DNA from: Hermatobates lingyangjiaoensis
Lineage: Eukaryota; Arthropoda; Insecta; Hemiptera; Hermatobatidae
Assembly (NCBI GenBank): GCA_026182355.1
Contig: JAPFBL010000255.1
Span: 4,217,501-4,281,500 of the forward strand
Reading direction: 5' to 3'
Length of the DNA stretch: 64,000 nt
The position numbers were made by a program, and so were the translations under genes. Of the stretch, positions 1 through 11,905 are shown piece after piece. The notes beneath the pieces were generated by a model that did no database searches, was not told the DNA's origin, and was given only the letters and a program-made list of their open reading frames with translations. Within the stretch, counting starts at the first letter, position 1, and each line of letters begins with the position of its first letter.

Positions 1-2851
1 CGTGAAAAGACAACAGTCAGCTGATATAGAGAAGATGACTCATCATATACTGTATTCAATGAAACCATCGAGATAAAACCCAGAAGAAGGCACAAAAACT
101 CTACGATATTGGTCATCAGAAATAGATTTTCGTGATTTCAGAGGCCAACCATAGAGGCTATAAATAAATAAGCACTTATAGAAAACGGTTCGACGAACTA
201 AATACAATACTTTCTCTTAACTGAGAGAAAAAAACATAACAAAAGATCACAGAAAATTGACTATTCTATTTCGACTGCGTCGTTACTAATTAGACAAATG
301 TAAACCTATTCAAAGACAAGCGTGGAAAAGGGCTTTGGCATTACCGTCATTGTGAAGATGTCATATTTTATTTGAATTTACGTGCTGTTTCATTACATTT
401 CTGTACTTATCTGTCAGACAATGGAAGTTGTTTTAACAAAAAATAATTATGAAGCAGTTCATTTAAATGTCACATAATTGATTTTCTTTTCTTTACCTTT
501 AAAATCTCAAAAAACTTATAATAGAAAAGGATAAAAGAAAAATATCAGAAAACTCTTTTGAATGTACAAAATAAAAAAAAATTCAAATTGAACTGTGAAA
601 ATAGACAATTGAAATTAGTAATTAATAGCGAAAGAATGAGAAGTTAATGAGCTCTAGGAAGAACTGAACCGCTACAAAACTTCAATTACTTGTTAAACAC
701 TGAAATATAAAGGGACTTCACTTAAAGCCAATCACCAAAACACTCAATGTGTAATGTAAGATTGAATTATCTCAGCAAGCTATCAGCCTAATACATCCGA
801 GAAAACCCGTGTGCACAGCTATTTAACTGTCAATTTATAATATTTATTTATTAAAATGTCTTCAAAAAAAAAAAATTAATAGTATTCTATGTTTATTCAC
901 GAATAGTTGTCTAATACCGTAACCGTAGAAAAAAACACTAACGCTATTAAAAGGGAAAAAAGTATTGCAACAGAAAATAATGGATGTAAAGAGAGCGACA
1001 TTGAGCTAGTTTGAGGTAATTGTGGCTAAGGCAGACGGAATCAGTCCTGGCTGAAACATCAGATGGCCCTGAGAGTGCATTTGGCCTCTGCACGCTTGCA
1101 AACGCTGCCATTTGATGATTTCTTCTACTGTTTACCACGGTTCATTCATTCAATAGAAATCAATAATAAGCTAATTTATCATTAACAAATAAGTTTTTCT
1201 TTTTTCTAAATATGTCTCATTCATCTTAATTAAAAAAAAAAGTCTCGTGCCTAATAATACTTTCCATTAAGTTATGTGTTTTCATTAGTGATATACAGAA
1301 TAAAAATCCTCCTTTATTAAATAAATATTTACAGGTGCTAAAAATATCAATAGAAAATAATGACTCTATTATTTGCAGTTAATGAAAATATTAGTAATTA
1401 TTTTAAAAATTAATAATTATAACTATCAATAGTACTAGGAAAGCATGCATTCATTCTTTCATAAATTATTATAATGGTCTCTAAGTCCTGAAGAAGTTAC
1501 AGCAACAAATTAGAAAAGTAATAAAAATTACGTAAAAATTCTAGTAGATTGTATTAAAAGTCACATGGTTCTGGCCATGGGTTAAAATTTAAGTCAGAGG
1601 AACGCAATGAAACAGAGTTAAGATATAAAGATCAATTATTGCACCATACATTTATATCTTTACCCAAACCTTACATATTCAAAGTAATCTTATTTGTATC
1701 TCATGCTTTTATTTATGCTGTTCACTTTAGAATCTCATTAATCCAACAAGTACATTATTTATTTAACTAATTATAATAATACATTAAAATACGTGATTGT
1801 TTTAAATAGTAAATTGATTGAACTGGTTCATTTTAAATAATAAAAGAAATATTTTTATATACAATAATTTGAACCAAAATATATTTGATATATCATACGT
1901 AAACCATTCAATATATTTTACATTGTAATATTAAAATTTAACTTCAGTTGAATAAAGATAATTTAACATAGTTCATTTAAAATATTATTATATTTTCATA
2001 GATTTCTGTATTTGGCTGATAGATCGATTCCTTTAATGAGATATTACGTAATATTGTAACAACTATTTACCAACAAAAATGATAACTGGAAAAAATGTAT
2101 TATGACAAAGTTAGAAGTATTAAATGTGAATTAAAGTAAGTTTTTTTTTAATGATATTACAAGGAGAAAATATGCAAAGCTTTGCATGTTCCATATTGTT
2201 TAAATGAAGCTAACGAGATAGCAATAATGGAAAGAGCAAGTGGCCAACGCGATCCCAGATCATCCAATTAGAGTTATTCCCAAAGGAAATATTAAAGCAG
2301 ACAGAGTAATCACCCATGCCCTTCAGTTACTATCAATTTAAATATTTGAAAAAGATACACAGCAATGACTAAATAGAAGACACGCAGCACCATTAATGCA
2401 AGACGTCGTAATTATCTTAGAATACTCATAAATTTCATTGAATCTTAAAGTTCGATCAGAAATTGTTACTCATAATTTATATAGCTCTACAATATTAAGT
2501 TCTTTTTTTTGACTTAACATAACATTTTTAAAGTAGTACTAATATGTACTTAATTTGTGTCCTAGAGGTTGTTTATGAACCAAAATATCCAAAAGCATTA
2601 ATATAATTTTTTTAATAAAAACGATATAATGACGTCGTTTGTTATAAAAGTGATGATGACTTTGGTTTGTTAACAAACTCACTCAATTTAGAGTTCAAAA
2701 GCATTTTATTCGACATGTTTAGAGATCAAGTTTCTTATTCTTTTTAAGCATTATGATATTTTTTTTTAAATCTTTCTTGTATTTTTATGCCCTGCTAATA
2801 GTTAGAATGTATATATATATACATTAACAGAAACAAAAATGTAATAGATGC
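1..2851. other. AT-rich DNA, nothing recognised
   Basis: Read on both strands. Only short chance frames, poly(A/T) runs and no repeat shared with the rest of the window. Confidence 0.6.
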
Positions 2852-2975
2852 AAAAACTCACTACCATATCTCGAGTGCGTGTAAAAACTCACTACCATAT
2901 CTCGAGTGCGTGTAAAAACTCACTACCATATCTCGAGTGCGTGTAAAAACTCACTACCATATCTCGAGTGCGTTG
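2852..2975 (+). repeat. 31-bp tandem repeat, four units
   Basis: Units start at 2852, 2883, 2914 and 2945 (AAAAACTCACTACCATATC, then TCGAGTGCGTGT). The units are essentially identical, each with a CTCGAG site. The last unit ends at TGCGTTG. Confidence 0.9.
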
Positions 2976-3186
2976 TCATTATGTTGAAAGATTCAAGCAT
3001 TCCGAAGTAAAAGGAGGACTGTCTCGTTCTAGATGCACTCTATGAGGGCTCACAACTCAGAGAGTGTTCCTCTCTCTTTTTTCCTGAAGAAGGATTTCTC
3101 AAAAATTTGAGATAACAGTTTGTTTCTTCACCCTGTGTGCTACTCTCCTTCGATTTTGAACTTATATATACATATATCATTGTTCA

Positions 3187-3379
3187 AACTACAATAAGAA
3201 ATGAAGGAAAAAAAATTAAGATCTTTCAACTGTAACAAGTGATCTTCGTCAGAGTCAAATCTCAACTGAACAATTGAAATTATCAACTGAGTTGAAATCT
3301 CAGTTGAGATTTGACTCTGACGAATACAGCTTGTTACGTTGAAAGATCTTAGTCTTTGTTTTCATTTCTTATTGTGGTT
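3187..3379. repeat. Foldback (inverted-repeat) PLE terminal-repeat pair
   Basis: The left arm (AACTACAATAAGAAATG ... CAAATCTCAACTGA) and right arm (TCAGTTGAGATTTG ... TTTCTTATTGTGGTT) are inverted copies with about 30 bp between them. A (TA)n tract follows at about 3405-3437. Confidence 0.75.
3313..3354 (+). ncRNA. Hammerhead-like motif, right arm of a foldback PLE repeat
   Basis: GACT, CTGACGA (3317-3323), GAA, AGATCT (3344-3349), T, AGTC. Stem II is poorly conserved in this copy, so it is probably inactive. The mirrored copy on the left arm (about 3217-3256, minus strand) keeps CTGACGA and AGATCT but reads AATT where AGTC is expected. Confidence 0.4.
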
Positions 3380-3398
3380 AGAAAAGGATATATAATAA

Positions 3399-3438
<40 letters not shown>

Positions 3439-4160
3439 TCCAAAATACATAACAAGCTATTCAACTGGTCTTTATAAATCCAAAACGCATAGAACATGAA
3501 CAGATCAATGAAGTTATTAATGCGATATTTCGTACAAAATCCGTTCAGAAGTTCAGAAGTGAACAAGAAGAGCCAGGCATATACGAGTACACAGATATAT
3601 AAAACCTAGTTCATATATATAATCTATTAATTTAACTGTCCTAATATTAAAATTGTAATTCCTAACCATTTTCAGTATAGAAAAAATAATATTAAAGAAA
3701 TGTGACATTTTCATTTAGTAGAATGTTTTTCAATGTTATTAATAAATTATGTCCATCAATTGGAGAAGGATAGGTTTTGGCAGAACCATCTTGATTAGAT
3801 TTTGAGACAAGATAATCTCTTGTGGCATTCCTTCAAAAATGAACTTGAAGCCTTCCAATGTCTGCTACATTGTAATCATATATTGGGTTCAATAGCTGGA
3901 AAAAGATTTTCACTAGAATTATGAAATAAAAAAATGTTAAACAGATTGTGCTAAAAATTACTATTATTATCATTATTATTGAAAACAAATTAAACTAATT
4001 TATTAGGCCGGAGGAAGTTTCAGTGACAGAAGACTAGTTTCCAAAACAATGAAGAAATTTTATGTTTTTACTCACTTCTATTAAACATACTGTTTTAGAT
4101 TTAAACTAAAAATTCTCTACAACTTCAATGAAAGTTTAAAAAAATGAAAATTGATAAAAA

Positions 4161-4315
4161 TTCTTGTATTTTTAGGTTTTAAAGGTCTGTTTAGTTAAAA
4201 ATGTGTGTATATGTGTGTGTGAATGTGTTTATTAACTTGTCTTCCAAGTAACTCACTTTTCATTCTGATGACGAAGGATGCCGAAATATGATAGTGAGTT
4301 TTATGTTTCTTCTGA
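4161..4315 (+). repeat. 155-bp direct repeat, copy 1 (copy 2 at 5303-5457)
   Basis: Near-identical to 5303-5457, from TTCTTGTATTTTTAGG to TTTCTTCTGA. It contains CTGATGACGAAGGATGCC, then GAAATATGATAGTGAG, distantly like the PLE hammerhead layout but with stems that do not fit well. Confidence 0.85.
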
Positions 4316-4579
4316 TGTATGTGATAAAATTAACCACATTGTTATTGTTGCTTTTAATATAATGTTATTGTTCATAAATATTGAACAGAATTTGTTTTCG
4401 TGTATGTTATATAGCGATACGCAATATTCATGCTAATCAGCTGGGTTAGTTTTCTTCTTGGACTATCGAGACGTTCTATGACTCAGCCTGACTCATTCCT
4501 CACTTCAAGCGAAATGATGTGCCTACAACTTGCCTCGTGATTTTGATCTTACAAAATACTGCTGTATTATATATATATA

Positions 4580-4881
4580 CAAAACTAAAGTTTATCAGGA
4601 CTCGGTCAGTTCTTCAGGTTCAAATTAAACTCTCATTGATAACGTTTCGGTCTTTATTTAAAACCTTTTTCATAGGCAGAAGTATAAATTTTGAAACTGA
4701 AAAACTAAGTATTCAAATTATCTTACAAAGAAAAATAATTTGTAACGTAATGCTTAGTTTTTCTGTTTCAAAATTTATACTTCTTCCTATAAAAAGGTTT
4801 TAAATAAAGACCGAAATGTTGGCAATGAGAGTTTAATTTGAACCTGAAGAACTGAACAAGTTCCGATAAACTTTAGTTTTG
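4580..4881. repeat. Foldback element, 'GAAACGTTGG' family
   Basis: Left arm CAAAACTAAAGTTTATC ... and right arm ... GATAAACTTTAGTTTTG are inverted copies of about 120 bp. Each contains the AAAAAGGTTTTAAATAAAG stretch, then ACCGAAACGTTGG (or a one-base variant). It recalls the small hammerhead layout (stem, GAA, ACGT), but the CTGANGA half is degenerate. A tail with GATACTTTTATCAATATA leads to (TA)n. Confidence 0.7.
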
Positions 4882-5302
4882 TTTCTATTCCATAGTCGAT
4901 ACTTTTATCAATATATAAATATATATAATTCTCATTACCTTCAGATATATAGTGTATATATATATATATATACACTCATCAGTTTCGGAGTCATCATCAG
5001 TAAAATTCACAAGGTTTCCTTATCTGTGCTTCTCTTTCAACAAGTCGTATGCTGCAAATCAATAAGCCCCATCTGTAGTTCAAATGGCATAGTAACAGTG
5101 GTTACTGGCAAAGCTACAGGTCACCAAAGGTAGGAAAGAGACTTTCAAAAATGTCTTTTTAATCTTTCACAGAAAAGTTGCACTTTTGTCCTAAATATTT
5201 TATTTTTTTTTTGCAACAACAATGTGGGGCAGCGAGCTGGTAGAACTTGGGAAAGTTTTGGTATTAAAACGTAATAATTAAATTTAAATTGTATTACACA
5301 GT

Positions 5303-5457
5303 TTCTTGTATTTTTAGGTTTTAAAGGTCTGTTTAGTTAAAAATGTGTGTATATATGTGTGTGAATGTGTTTATTAACTTGTCTTCCAAGTAACTCACTT
5401 TTCATTCTGATGACGAAGGATGCCGAAATATGATAGTGAGTTTTATGTTTCTTCTGA
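5303..5457 (+). repeat. 155-bp direct repeat, copy 2
   Basis: Partner of 4161-4315, 1,142 bp downstream. The foldback element at 4580-4881 lies between the copies. Confidence 0.85.
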
Positions 5458-5556
5458 ACGTTTTCTCTGTGTATATATTCATAAAACAGCTCATTACAAG
5501 AAAAGAAAAATGAAACGAGACAGATACAAAAAGTGATAGACAGACAGAATGACTGA

Positions 5557-5572
5557 GCGAGTGAGAGAGAGT

Positions 5573-5621
<49 letters not shown>

Positions 5622-5623
5622 TT
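5557..5623 (+). repeat. (GA)n microsatellite
   Basis: Interrupted GA/GAGT repeats. They produce false Ser-Leu repeat frames on the minus strand. Confidence 0.92.
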
Positions 5624-6229
5624 TGAATGGTGAAAGGGACAGCAATTAATTGAATATTTATATTTCAGCGTTCTGCATACTTGATAAACTTCAGTATTAT
5701 TTATATATACTTTCAGTATTATTATATTTTCATAAATACTCAAATATGTACTACGAGTATGATTTCTAAATCTAAATTAGTAAGAAAGTAAACATGAGCA
5801 ATGCCAGCTTTACAATTAGTTAGCAACAGTTCAAATTAGAAGATTGAACTAGAGCCTGGAAATTTGGAAGTCGTTAAAAAAATTATTTCAAATTTTGGGA
5901 AATGCAGATCTAAAATAGCTTAAAGTAGAGTGGACTTTCATTTTAATAAAGCTTTAAGAAATATATGAAATATGGAGAGTGCAAAATATTTGAAGGCCAT
6001 CTTCGTGCATTGTTCGTTCTTATCTAGTTCAGATACACTTGATGACTGTACATAGGGGACGAGTCACATGCCAAGTGTTTTAGAGCGTTTTTTGTTCAAA
6101 GAATAACTGAGAAACACATTAATACAAAATCAGTTCTTTTAAAATAGTAATTTATCTTTCCCATATTGTCTACAAGCTAAAAATGTTTACAATTATTGAA
6201 ATATCAGTCATATTGAAACTAGCAGTATT
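5624..6229. other. AT-rich DNA, nothing recognised
   Basis: No coding pattern or repeat copy seen. Confidence 0.55.
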
Positions 6230-6680
6230 AGGTGTGATCAAAATGTAAGGTTACTTTTTGAACTTTGCACACTCTTATTTCAATTTTTTTTTGTTGTGTG
6301 GTTTTGGTGCACTCGTCACTTCATATGTTACAGTTCTGACTACTCTATACAGCATGTGTTGTTTTTTGTATGAGAGGCGAGATGAGGTTAACAAGGCTGG
6401 GCGCATATTTGCGTGATGTTGAAAATAATGAAGCAGAGAGTTTGTATAATAAGTGGTATAAGTTATTCCACAAGTTATTATTTTTTCAACAATAATATTA
6501 CAAAAGATCACCTAGAACATAAACACGAGTCTAACCTTTATGCCTCTCACATAAAAACACTAAATAACCAAAACTACGAACATATGGTCATGATGACTGT
6601 ACGAACACAAGAAAAAAAAGTTTAAATTAGAATGTACAGAGCGGGAGAAACTGAAACAGTGTCGTTACTTTATGGAAACA
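6230..6680. repeat. Dispersed repeat, related in inverted orientation to 14936-15290
   Basis: CTATACAGCATGTGTTGTTT, GAGGTTAACAAGG, GTGGTATAAGTTATTCCACA and CCTTTATGCCTCTCACATAA recur, inverted and rearranged, at 14936-15290. It begins near GTGATCAAAATGTAAGGTTAC and may be a decayed DNA transposon, but no transposase motif is readable. Confidence 0.45.
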
Positions 6681-7291
6681 CTGAACATGCTTCCGTTATA
6701 TTGTTCTCTCATAAAAGTAGGATTTGTGCTACTCAACAGACAAAGCTTTACACGATTTACTTCCTTCCAAATGTATAATTCACTAAAACTACATCTTTTT
6801 TGTATGTTCTCATTCATGAAAAAGTAAATGTAAGTAATTAATAAGTTGTCGTTAATGAAAGTAACTTGAAAGTCTCTTTTGTTTGTATAGTCAATCCTAA
6901 AATTGCTTGGAGCTTGGATTACTTTGAGAATGCCTGAGACTTGTTTACTATGAATCATAACTTTGCTATGGCAAGTGGGGAGAGTCCATGATACATGCCT
7001 TACAGTGGCATTTCACTATAAAGTGAACGAGGCATCCCGGTGACCAGTCGGGTTATTAAGGACAAATGAGTCCTTACATTGGCATCACTTAATTCATTTT
7101 CATATGTCAATGCTATATACACATAACTATTCTTAAGTAATATTTGGTTATTGCAATAATTTATTATTCTATCTAAACTATTAGTTCCCTTGTTTCTCGG
7201 TCAAAGTGATGCTTTATAGTATGTAATTAAATTCTTTGATGAATAATAAGCAAGAAATATGTATTTTATAAATCACTACCAATTAGTTTTA

Positions 7292-7518
7292 GTACAATTA
7301 TTAATTATATGAATGATGGAATATTTAATAATCGGATTTTTCTTAAGAAGTATTATTCAAGAGTTATACAATTATTAAGTTATTATTATATAATTAATAA
7401 TAATTATATTATATTATATTATTATTATATAATTATTAAGTTATGTACAATTATTAATTATATGAATGATGGAATATTTAATAATCGGATTTTTCTTAAG
7501 AAGTATTATTCAAGAGTT
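7292..7518 (+). repeat. Exact 74-bp direct repeat with AT-rich spacer
   Basis: 7292-7365 and 7445-7518 are identical (GTACAATTATTAATTATATG ... TATTATTCAAGAGTT), separated by 79 bp of AT-only-like sequence. Confidence 0.88.
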
Positions 7519-8880
7519 GATTAAGACATGTAATTAAGTTTTAGGGTTTGGGTGGGTCAAGAGGTTGAGAGTGCTGCAATGTCATTTCATACGACCACCT
7601 TCCTTATCAGATGAACTCATTTAGACTTGTAATCAAAACCAGCTCTTCTAACTGTAGGCATAAGAGTTAATTAAATCATGTATTAAGACTACAATTAAAG
7701 TAGTGTACAAAAATCAAATTACATTGCAACATTAGAATGAAGGTTCTAGAGGTTCATGGCCCTTGTGGCGTCCACTGCTCTCGTACTCACAAAGCCTGGG
7801 CCATTGACCCTCATTAGGGGAACTCTCCGGTGAGCAGACAGCCTCTTATTGAAAAACTTGCCCTGTTCTAGGATTTTAGATATAAAACTCTCGTTCTGGA
7901 CTTTATTTAGAATAACACACTTACTCATCACTTATTATAGAATATATGTTATGAGTATAAATATTATTACACTATCAATTAACCATAATGTTGTTCTTGA
8001 AAAAAAATTCAAAATTACTCTAGTCCGTCACCATTACTAAAGTCAATGGACTTATTCAACTTGAGTTTTTGAATTTCAAAGAACACAATTTTATGTTAAT
8101 TGGAAAATATAGGTGTAAAAATGTTAAATGGTTAGCTAAAACAATCACCTAATTATAGATTCTCAATCATTAGTATATCTATGGCACGAGTGGTACCAAC
8201 ATGTCCACTGTTTATGAACCCATCAATCAACAACTATAAATGCCAACATGGAAGAGGAGGGCCGACGAGACAGTGACTTCGGAATCTACTAGAAGAGGGA
8301 ACCAAACAAACAGGTGGAATATATATAAATTGGAAAGATAAAGTGCTTGATATTGGAATACTAGTAAATATAACATTCGATTAACTAGATCGAAGTCATT
8401 TAAAGTATTACTTCATAAAATGTCTATAATTAAAAGTAATATTCTTGAATCTTGCCTCATAAAAAATAATTTTGAAAAATAGATTGGTTTCAGCCCTAGT
8501 TTACTAAAAATAGAATGACATTTCGTAAAGAAGACTTTCAATAAAGTTGTACCTGTTTCCCCCTTTTTTTTTCTCACAAGTCGCAATCTTGATTTTCATG
8601 TTTCTGGTTTTCAAAATTTCTTTCATTTACACCTCCAACTCCTATTTCCTTTAGCAGTTCTATTGAACATCAAGCAACTCTCAAAACACTTAATAACTTT
8701 TTTCATTCTTTTACTACTTTTAGGTGATTCCCTTGAGTATACGTATATTTGGCTTTCGTTTTCTCGCCATTTCACTTCCTTGGGGACCGTTAAAAGAGTC
8801 GAAATAATTAATGAATGTTGAAACCCAGTATCGGTTTTGATTCGTTTTTCAAAGTTTACAATATATATTTAGCGGCAGAA
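7519..8880. other. Mostly AT-rich DNA; one G+C-richer patch
   Basis: About 7745-7845 is richer in G+C and on the minus strand reads SAHRRVPLMRVNGPGFVSTR, then AVDATRAMNL and a stop. No splice or family support. The rest is featureless. Confidence 0.4.
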
Positions 8881-8985
8881 GGTGAGTCGCTGCTCTACCT
8901 TCCTGCGAGACTCTTCGCATCCAGATGACGACGATGGTCGAAATATAGAAGTGAGTTATTCCTTTTTCTATCTGTGTGCTACCTT
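8881..8985 (+). repeat. Degenerate PLE-type motif
   Basis: Contains GATGACGACGATGGTC, then GAAATATAGAAGTGAGTT, related to the 155-bp repeat and to a minus-strand copy at about 54500-54540 (GATGGTGGTCGAAATATAG). An ATAT palindrome follows GAA, but the first core base is not C. Confidence 0.35.
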
Positions 8986-9223
8986 CTTTTTAATTTGTTT
9001 CTATTTAATAGTCCGCTGTACCGTTTCATATATATATAAAATTTGGGAGCAGTCCTCCTTGAATACATATGAGTATTCAAATATATATAAATACGAGATA
9101 TAAATAAATCTTAAGAACTATTTGTGATCTAATCTTTAAGTTGAATAACTCTGATTGGAAAAACTGGTTCCGAAGTTTGGAAAAATAATAGACACAGCTG
9201 AATAAAGTGAAATCCGACATAAC

Positions 9224-9227
<4 letters not shown>

Positions 9228-9272
<45 letters not shown>
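9228..9272. repeat. (TA)n microsatellite
   Basis: About 22 units, upstream of a foldback PLE repeat. Confidence 0.93.
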
Positions 9273-9274
<2 letters not shown>

Positions 9275-9348
9275 AAGTTATATTTCAACTTTATTGAAAT
9301 TCTTCTTTACGAAATGTCATTCTATTTTATATAGGTGTATATAAAAAC

Positions 9349-9521
9349 AAGATTTTACATCAACACGTAAATAACAATCAATGATCAAACCAAAATATGA
9401 AATGGGAAAAAAAGGACCAAGATCTTTTATCCGTATTACTTCATTGCTAAGTAACAAAATAAATATATACGGTTGAAAGGTCTTTGTTTTTTTCCCATTT
9501 CATATTGTGGTTTCATCATTG
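9349..9521. repeat. Foldback PLE terminal-repeat pair, decayed
   Basis: The left arm (ATTTTACATCAACACGTAAA ... AAATGGGAAAAAAAGG) mirrors the right arm (TTTTTTTCCCATTTCATATT, GTGGTTTCATCATTG). The ribozyme core is reduced to ACGGTTGAAAGGTCTT. A long (TA)n tract lies just upstream at 9228-9272. Confidence 0.65.
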
Positions 9522-11195
9522 TATGTATTTATATATATGTAGGAACTAAATTTACGGGTCGTGGCATTGAGGGCACTTCCATTTATATAATTTTTAAGCA
9601 ATTTTAAAAATGCACAAAATATACATTTATTCTAAAGCAAAATTTCATTTTTAAAAATCATATAGAATTAGAACAATAACTTCATTACTATGTAGCAAAA
9701 TAAATATGTTCCAAAAGCAAAAAATTAAAATATTATTTATATGTTATGTTTAAGCGTAAATATAAATAACTGACCATAAAATATAAAAACAACTCAAACT
9801 ATTTTGCCACAATAAATTCATAAAGATATATAAAATGTTCTAAGTAAAAATGTGGCTTAATTCATAAAGTATGAATTACCTAATACTTATATCCAGTCTT
9901 TTCATTAAGTTTGCACCAGCCTGTCATCTTCTCCAAATCACAATCTTATTCAGACAAGAACTCTATTAATTAAACCATATTCTTTACAATTATTGTTGAT
10001 TTCAAAGATGTGTGTCAGAGGTAGACATCTCTCAACAAACGGAATTGATTCTGGAAAATGAAATTATAATCAACTTTTCAGAAGATAAAAAAATGATCTC
10101 TTACAGTAGGATAATTCATGAATAACAAACAATATTCGCTTTTTGTTTAATTATTTTAATAATATTATAATAAATCATATATATAAAATTAGTGATGATA
10201 AAATTATATTGGCGTGCGTCATTAAGATGGTATTTTATATGTAAATAAAACTTAATAGGGAAATATAAGGCAAAAGCAATGAAATGTAGTTAATATAAAA
10301 ATGCCTTCAGGTACCTCAGACTATTTCCATCGGTCTCGATCCATCATAAGTTTTATTTAACTTTACTTATTAAATTATAAACAACTTTTTCAAATATGTA
10401 GTTTTGAAATTATTCTTGTCTAAATTTTGAAACAACGGACCAAGCACAATCAATCAGATCCCCCCCCCACTGACTGATATTGAAAGTAATTTTGAACTAT
10501 CCTTTTAGTGTAGAAATAATGTATTTAGAATTAACAAAACAATAATTTTGCTAACTTATGTTTAATATTTGCCCTATTCAGGAAAACTGAATTCAATACA
10601 AATATCCCCATAACTATTGTTTAGAAAGGGACAAAACTAAGTAGAAAGAAAATGAGAAATAATCGAAGTGCAAGAACATCATTATTGCAAAAGCAATACA
10701 GAATAGAAAGAAATCTGATATACTTGTACTAACTATTCAATTAAGCAGTTAGTAAATATATGTTATATGTAAATATGTAAATTGTTATATGTTATATGTA
10801 AATATATGACTATGAATCTGATAATTTTGACGATAAGAAAAGTTGTTTAGATTTTTTTATTTCTTGAGTTATAAGATCTATTTGTCAGTTACGGTTAATT
10901 TTGTTGAGGTTGGCAGTATGGGGAATATGGTCATTCATTGCAGTGAATGCAAGAGGATGTTGCAAATGGCGTCATTGCGAGCTGGCTGTCAAAACCACTT
11001 TCGACCACTAACCTACAAATAAACATTGCCTGCTGCTCATGAGCATCACAGTCATTATTCAAGTGTACTGCCTTGCGGCAAAACTCGTAATCAAACTTCT
11101 AACTTTATAGTTTTCTTTCTTCCTTCTTAGTTTGTGAATGGTGAAACTTTACTGTTAGCATAACCAGTGTCCATACATGGGCTATATATGTAAGC
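9522..11195. other. AT-rich DNA, nothing recognised
   Basis: Short direct repeats around TATGTTATATGTAAATATG near 10760-10805 only. Confidence 0.5.
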
Positions 11196-11290
11196 ATATA
11201 TAACAAGATTTCACATAAACATGTGAAATAACAATCAATGATCAAACAACAATATGAAATGAGAAAGAAAGGCCAAGATCTTTCAACCTG
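11196..11290 (-). repeat. PLE terminal-repeat fragment
   Basis: Inverted copy starting AGATTTCACATAAACATG, then AACAATCAATGATCAAAC, ending at AAGATCTTTCAACC where it is truncated before the ribozyme core. It abuts different sequence leading into a SINE-like region. Confidence 0.7.
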
Positions 11291-11339
11291 TTTTGATCTA
11301 TTGTCGTGTACCTGGATTGTCAAATCATACCACGAAATA

Positions 11340-11617
11340 TAGCAGAGCAGGTCGATGTTTTTTAACGTGGTGCCCTTTAGCCATTCAGCGTGGCACCAGC
11401 ATCACACAAAGGAGGGACCGCCAGTACGCCGCCGAATGCCCGAGGTGGACCTCGCGGAGGCGGGCATCCACGACTGACATCACACAAATTATAACTAAGC
11501 AAACATTTGATCAAAAAAAAAAAAAATAATAATAATAATAATAAAATAAAATAAAAATAATAATAAAATAAAATAAAAAATACTAAAAAAAATAAATAAA
11601 TAAAAAAAAAAAAATGG
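11340..11617 (+). mobile_element. SINE body fragment with A-rich simple-repeat tail
   Basis: GATGTTTTTTAACGTG and GGTGGACCTCGCGGAGGCGGG match, in opposite orientation, the SINE at 51.4-51.5 kb. It ends in a long tail of A, AAT and AAAT repeats (11512-11615). The tRNA-like head is missing or unrecognisable. Confidence 0.6.
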
Positions 11618-11618
11618 G

Positions 11619-11733
11619 TCAGGCCCGCTGCAGCCCCAAGGTTCTTCTGGCTCTCCCAATGGCATATATTAAGTCTATGAAAGCGTCATGAAACTTCTTT
11701 TTCAGGGAATCCTCATAAATTTCAGGTACTCTT
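11619..11733 (-). pseudogene. Exon-like coding remnant, unrecognised
   Basis: The minus strand reads LARVPEIYEDSLKKKFHDAF, then IDLIYAIGRARRTLGLQRA and a TGA. It is less AT-rich than its surroundings and looks like real amphipathic helical protein. It is cut on its N-terminal side by the PLE foldback repeat (from 11731) and on its 3' side by the SINE tail. No family recognised. Confidence 0.3.
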
Positions 11734-11905
11734 GCAAGATCTTTCAACCGTAACAAGCGGTCTTCATAGTCGTCAGAGTCAAAACCCATGGGTTTTGTCA
11801 GCCAAAACGTCACCCAAAGCCGTTGGGTTTTGACTCTGACGAAGACCGCTTGTTACCGTTGAAAGATCTTAGTCTTTTTTTTTCCATTTCATATTGTGGT
11901 TTGAT
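11731..11905. repeat. Foldback PLE terminal-repeat pair
   Basis: The left arm is minus-oriented (AGATCTTTCAACCGTAACAA, then GTCGTCAGAGTC). The right arm is plus-oriented, carries CTGACGA at 11836-11842, GAAAGATCTT and AGTC at 11871-11874, and ends TTGTGGTTTGATCAATG. One base in stem II (ACCGTT for ACGGTT) weakens the right ribozyme-like motif. The spacer contains an unrelated CCCATGGGTTTTG segment. Confidence 0.72.

Noticed and set aside
2852..2975. CRISPR-like short direct repeats
   Set aside because: Units are contiguous with no spacers, and the DNA is eukaryotic.
4250..4310. CTGATGA...GAAA as an active hammerhead
   Set aside because: CTGATGA and GAAA are present, but stem II does not pair in register and the CTCAC/GTGAG pair is 8 bases away from the core. 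Kept only as a distant relative.
5337..5743. Ser-Leu-rich frames
   Set aside because: They are translations of the (GA)n microsatellite.
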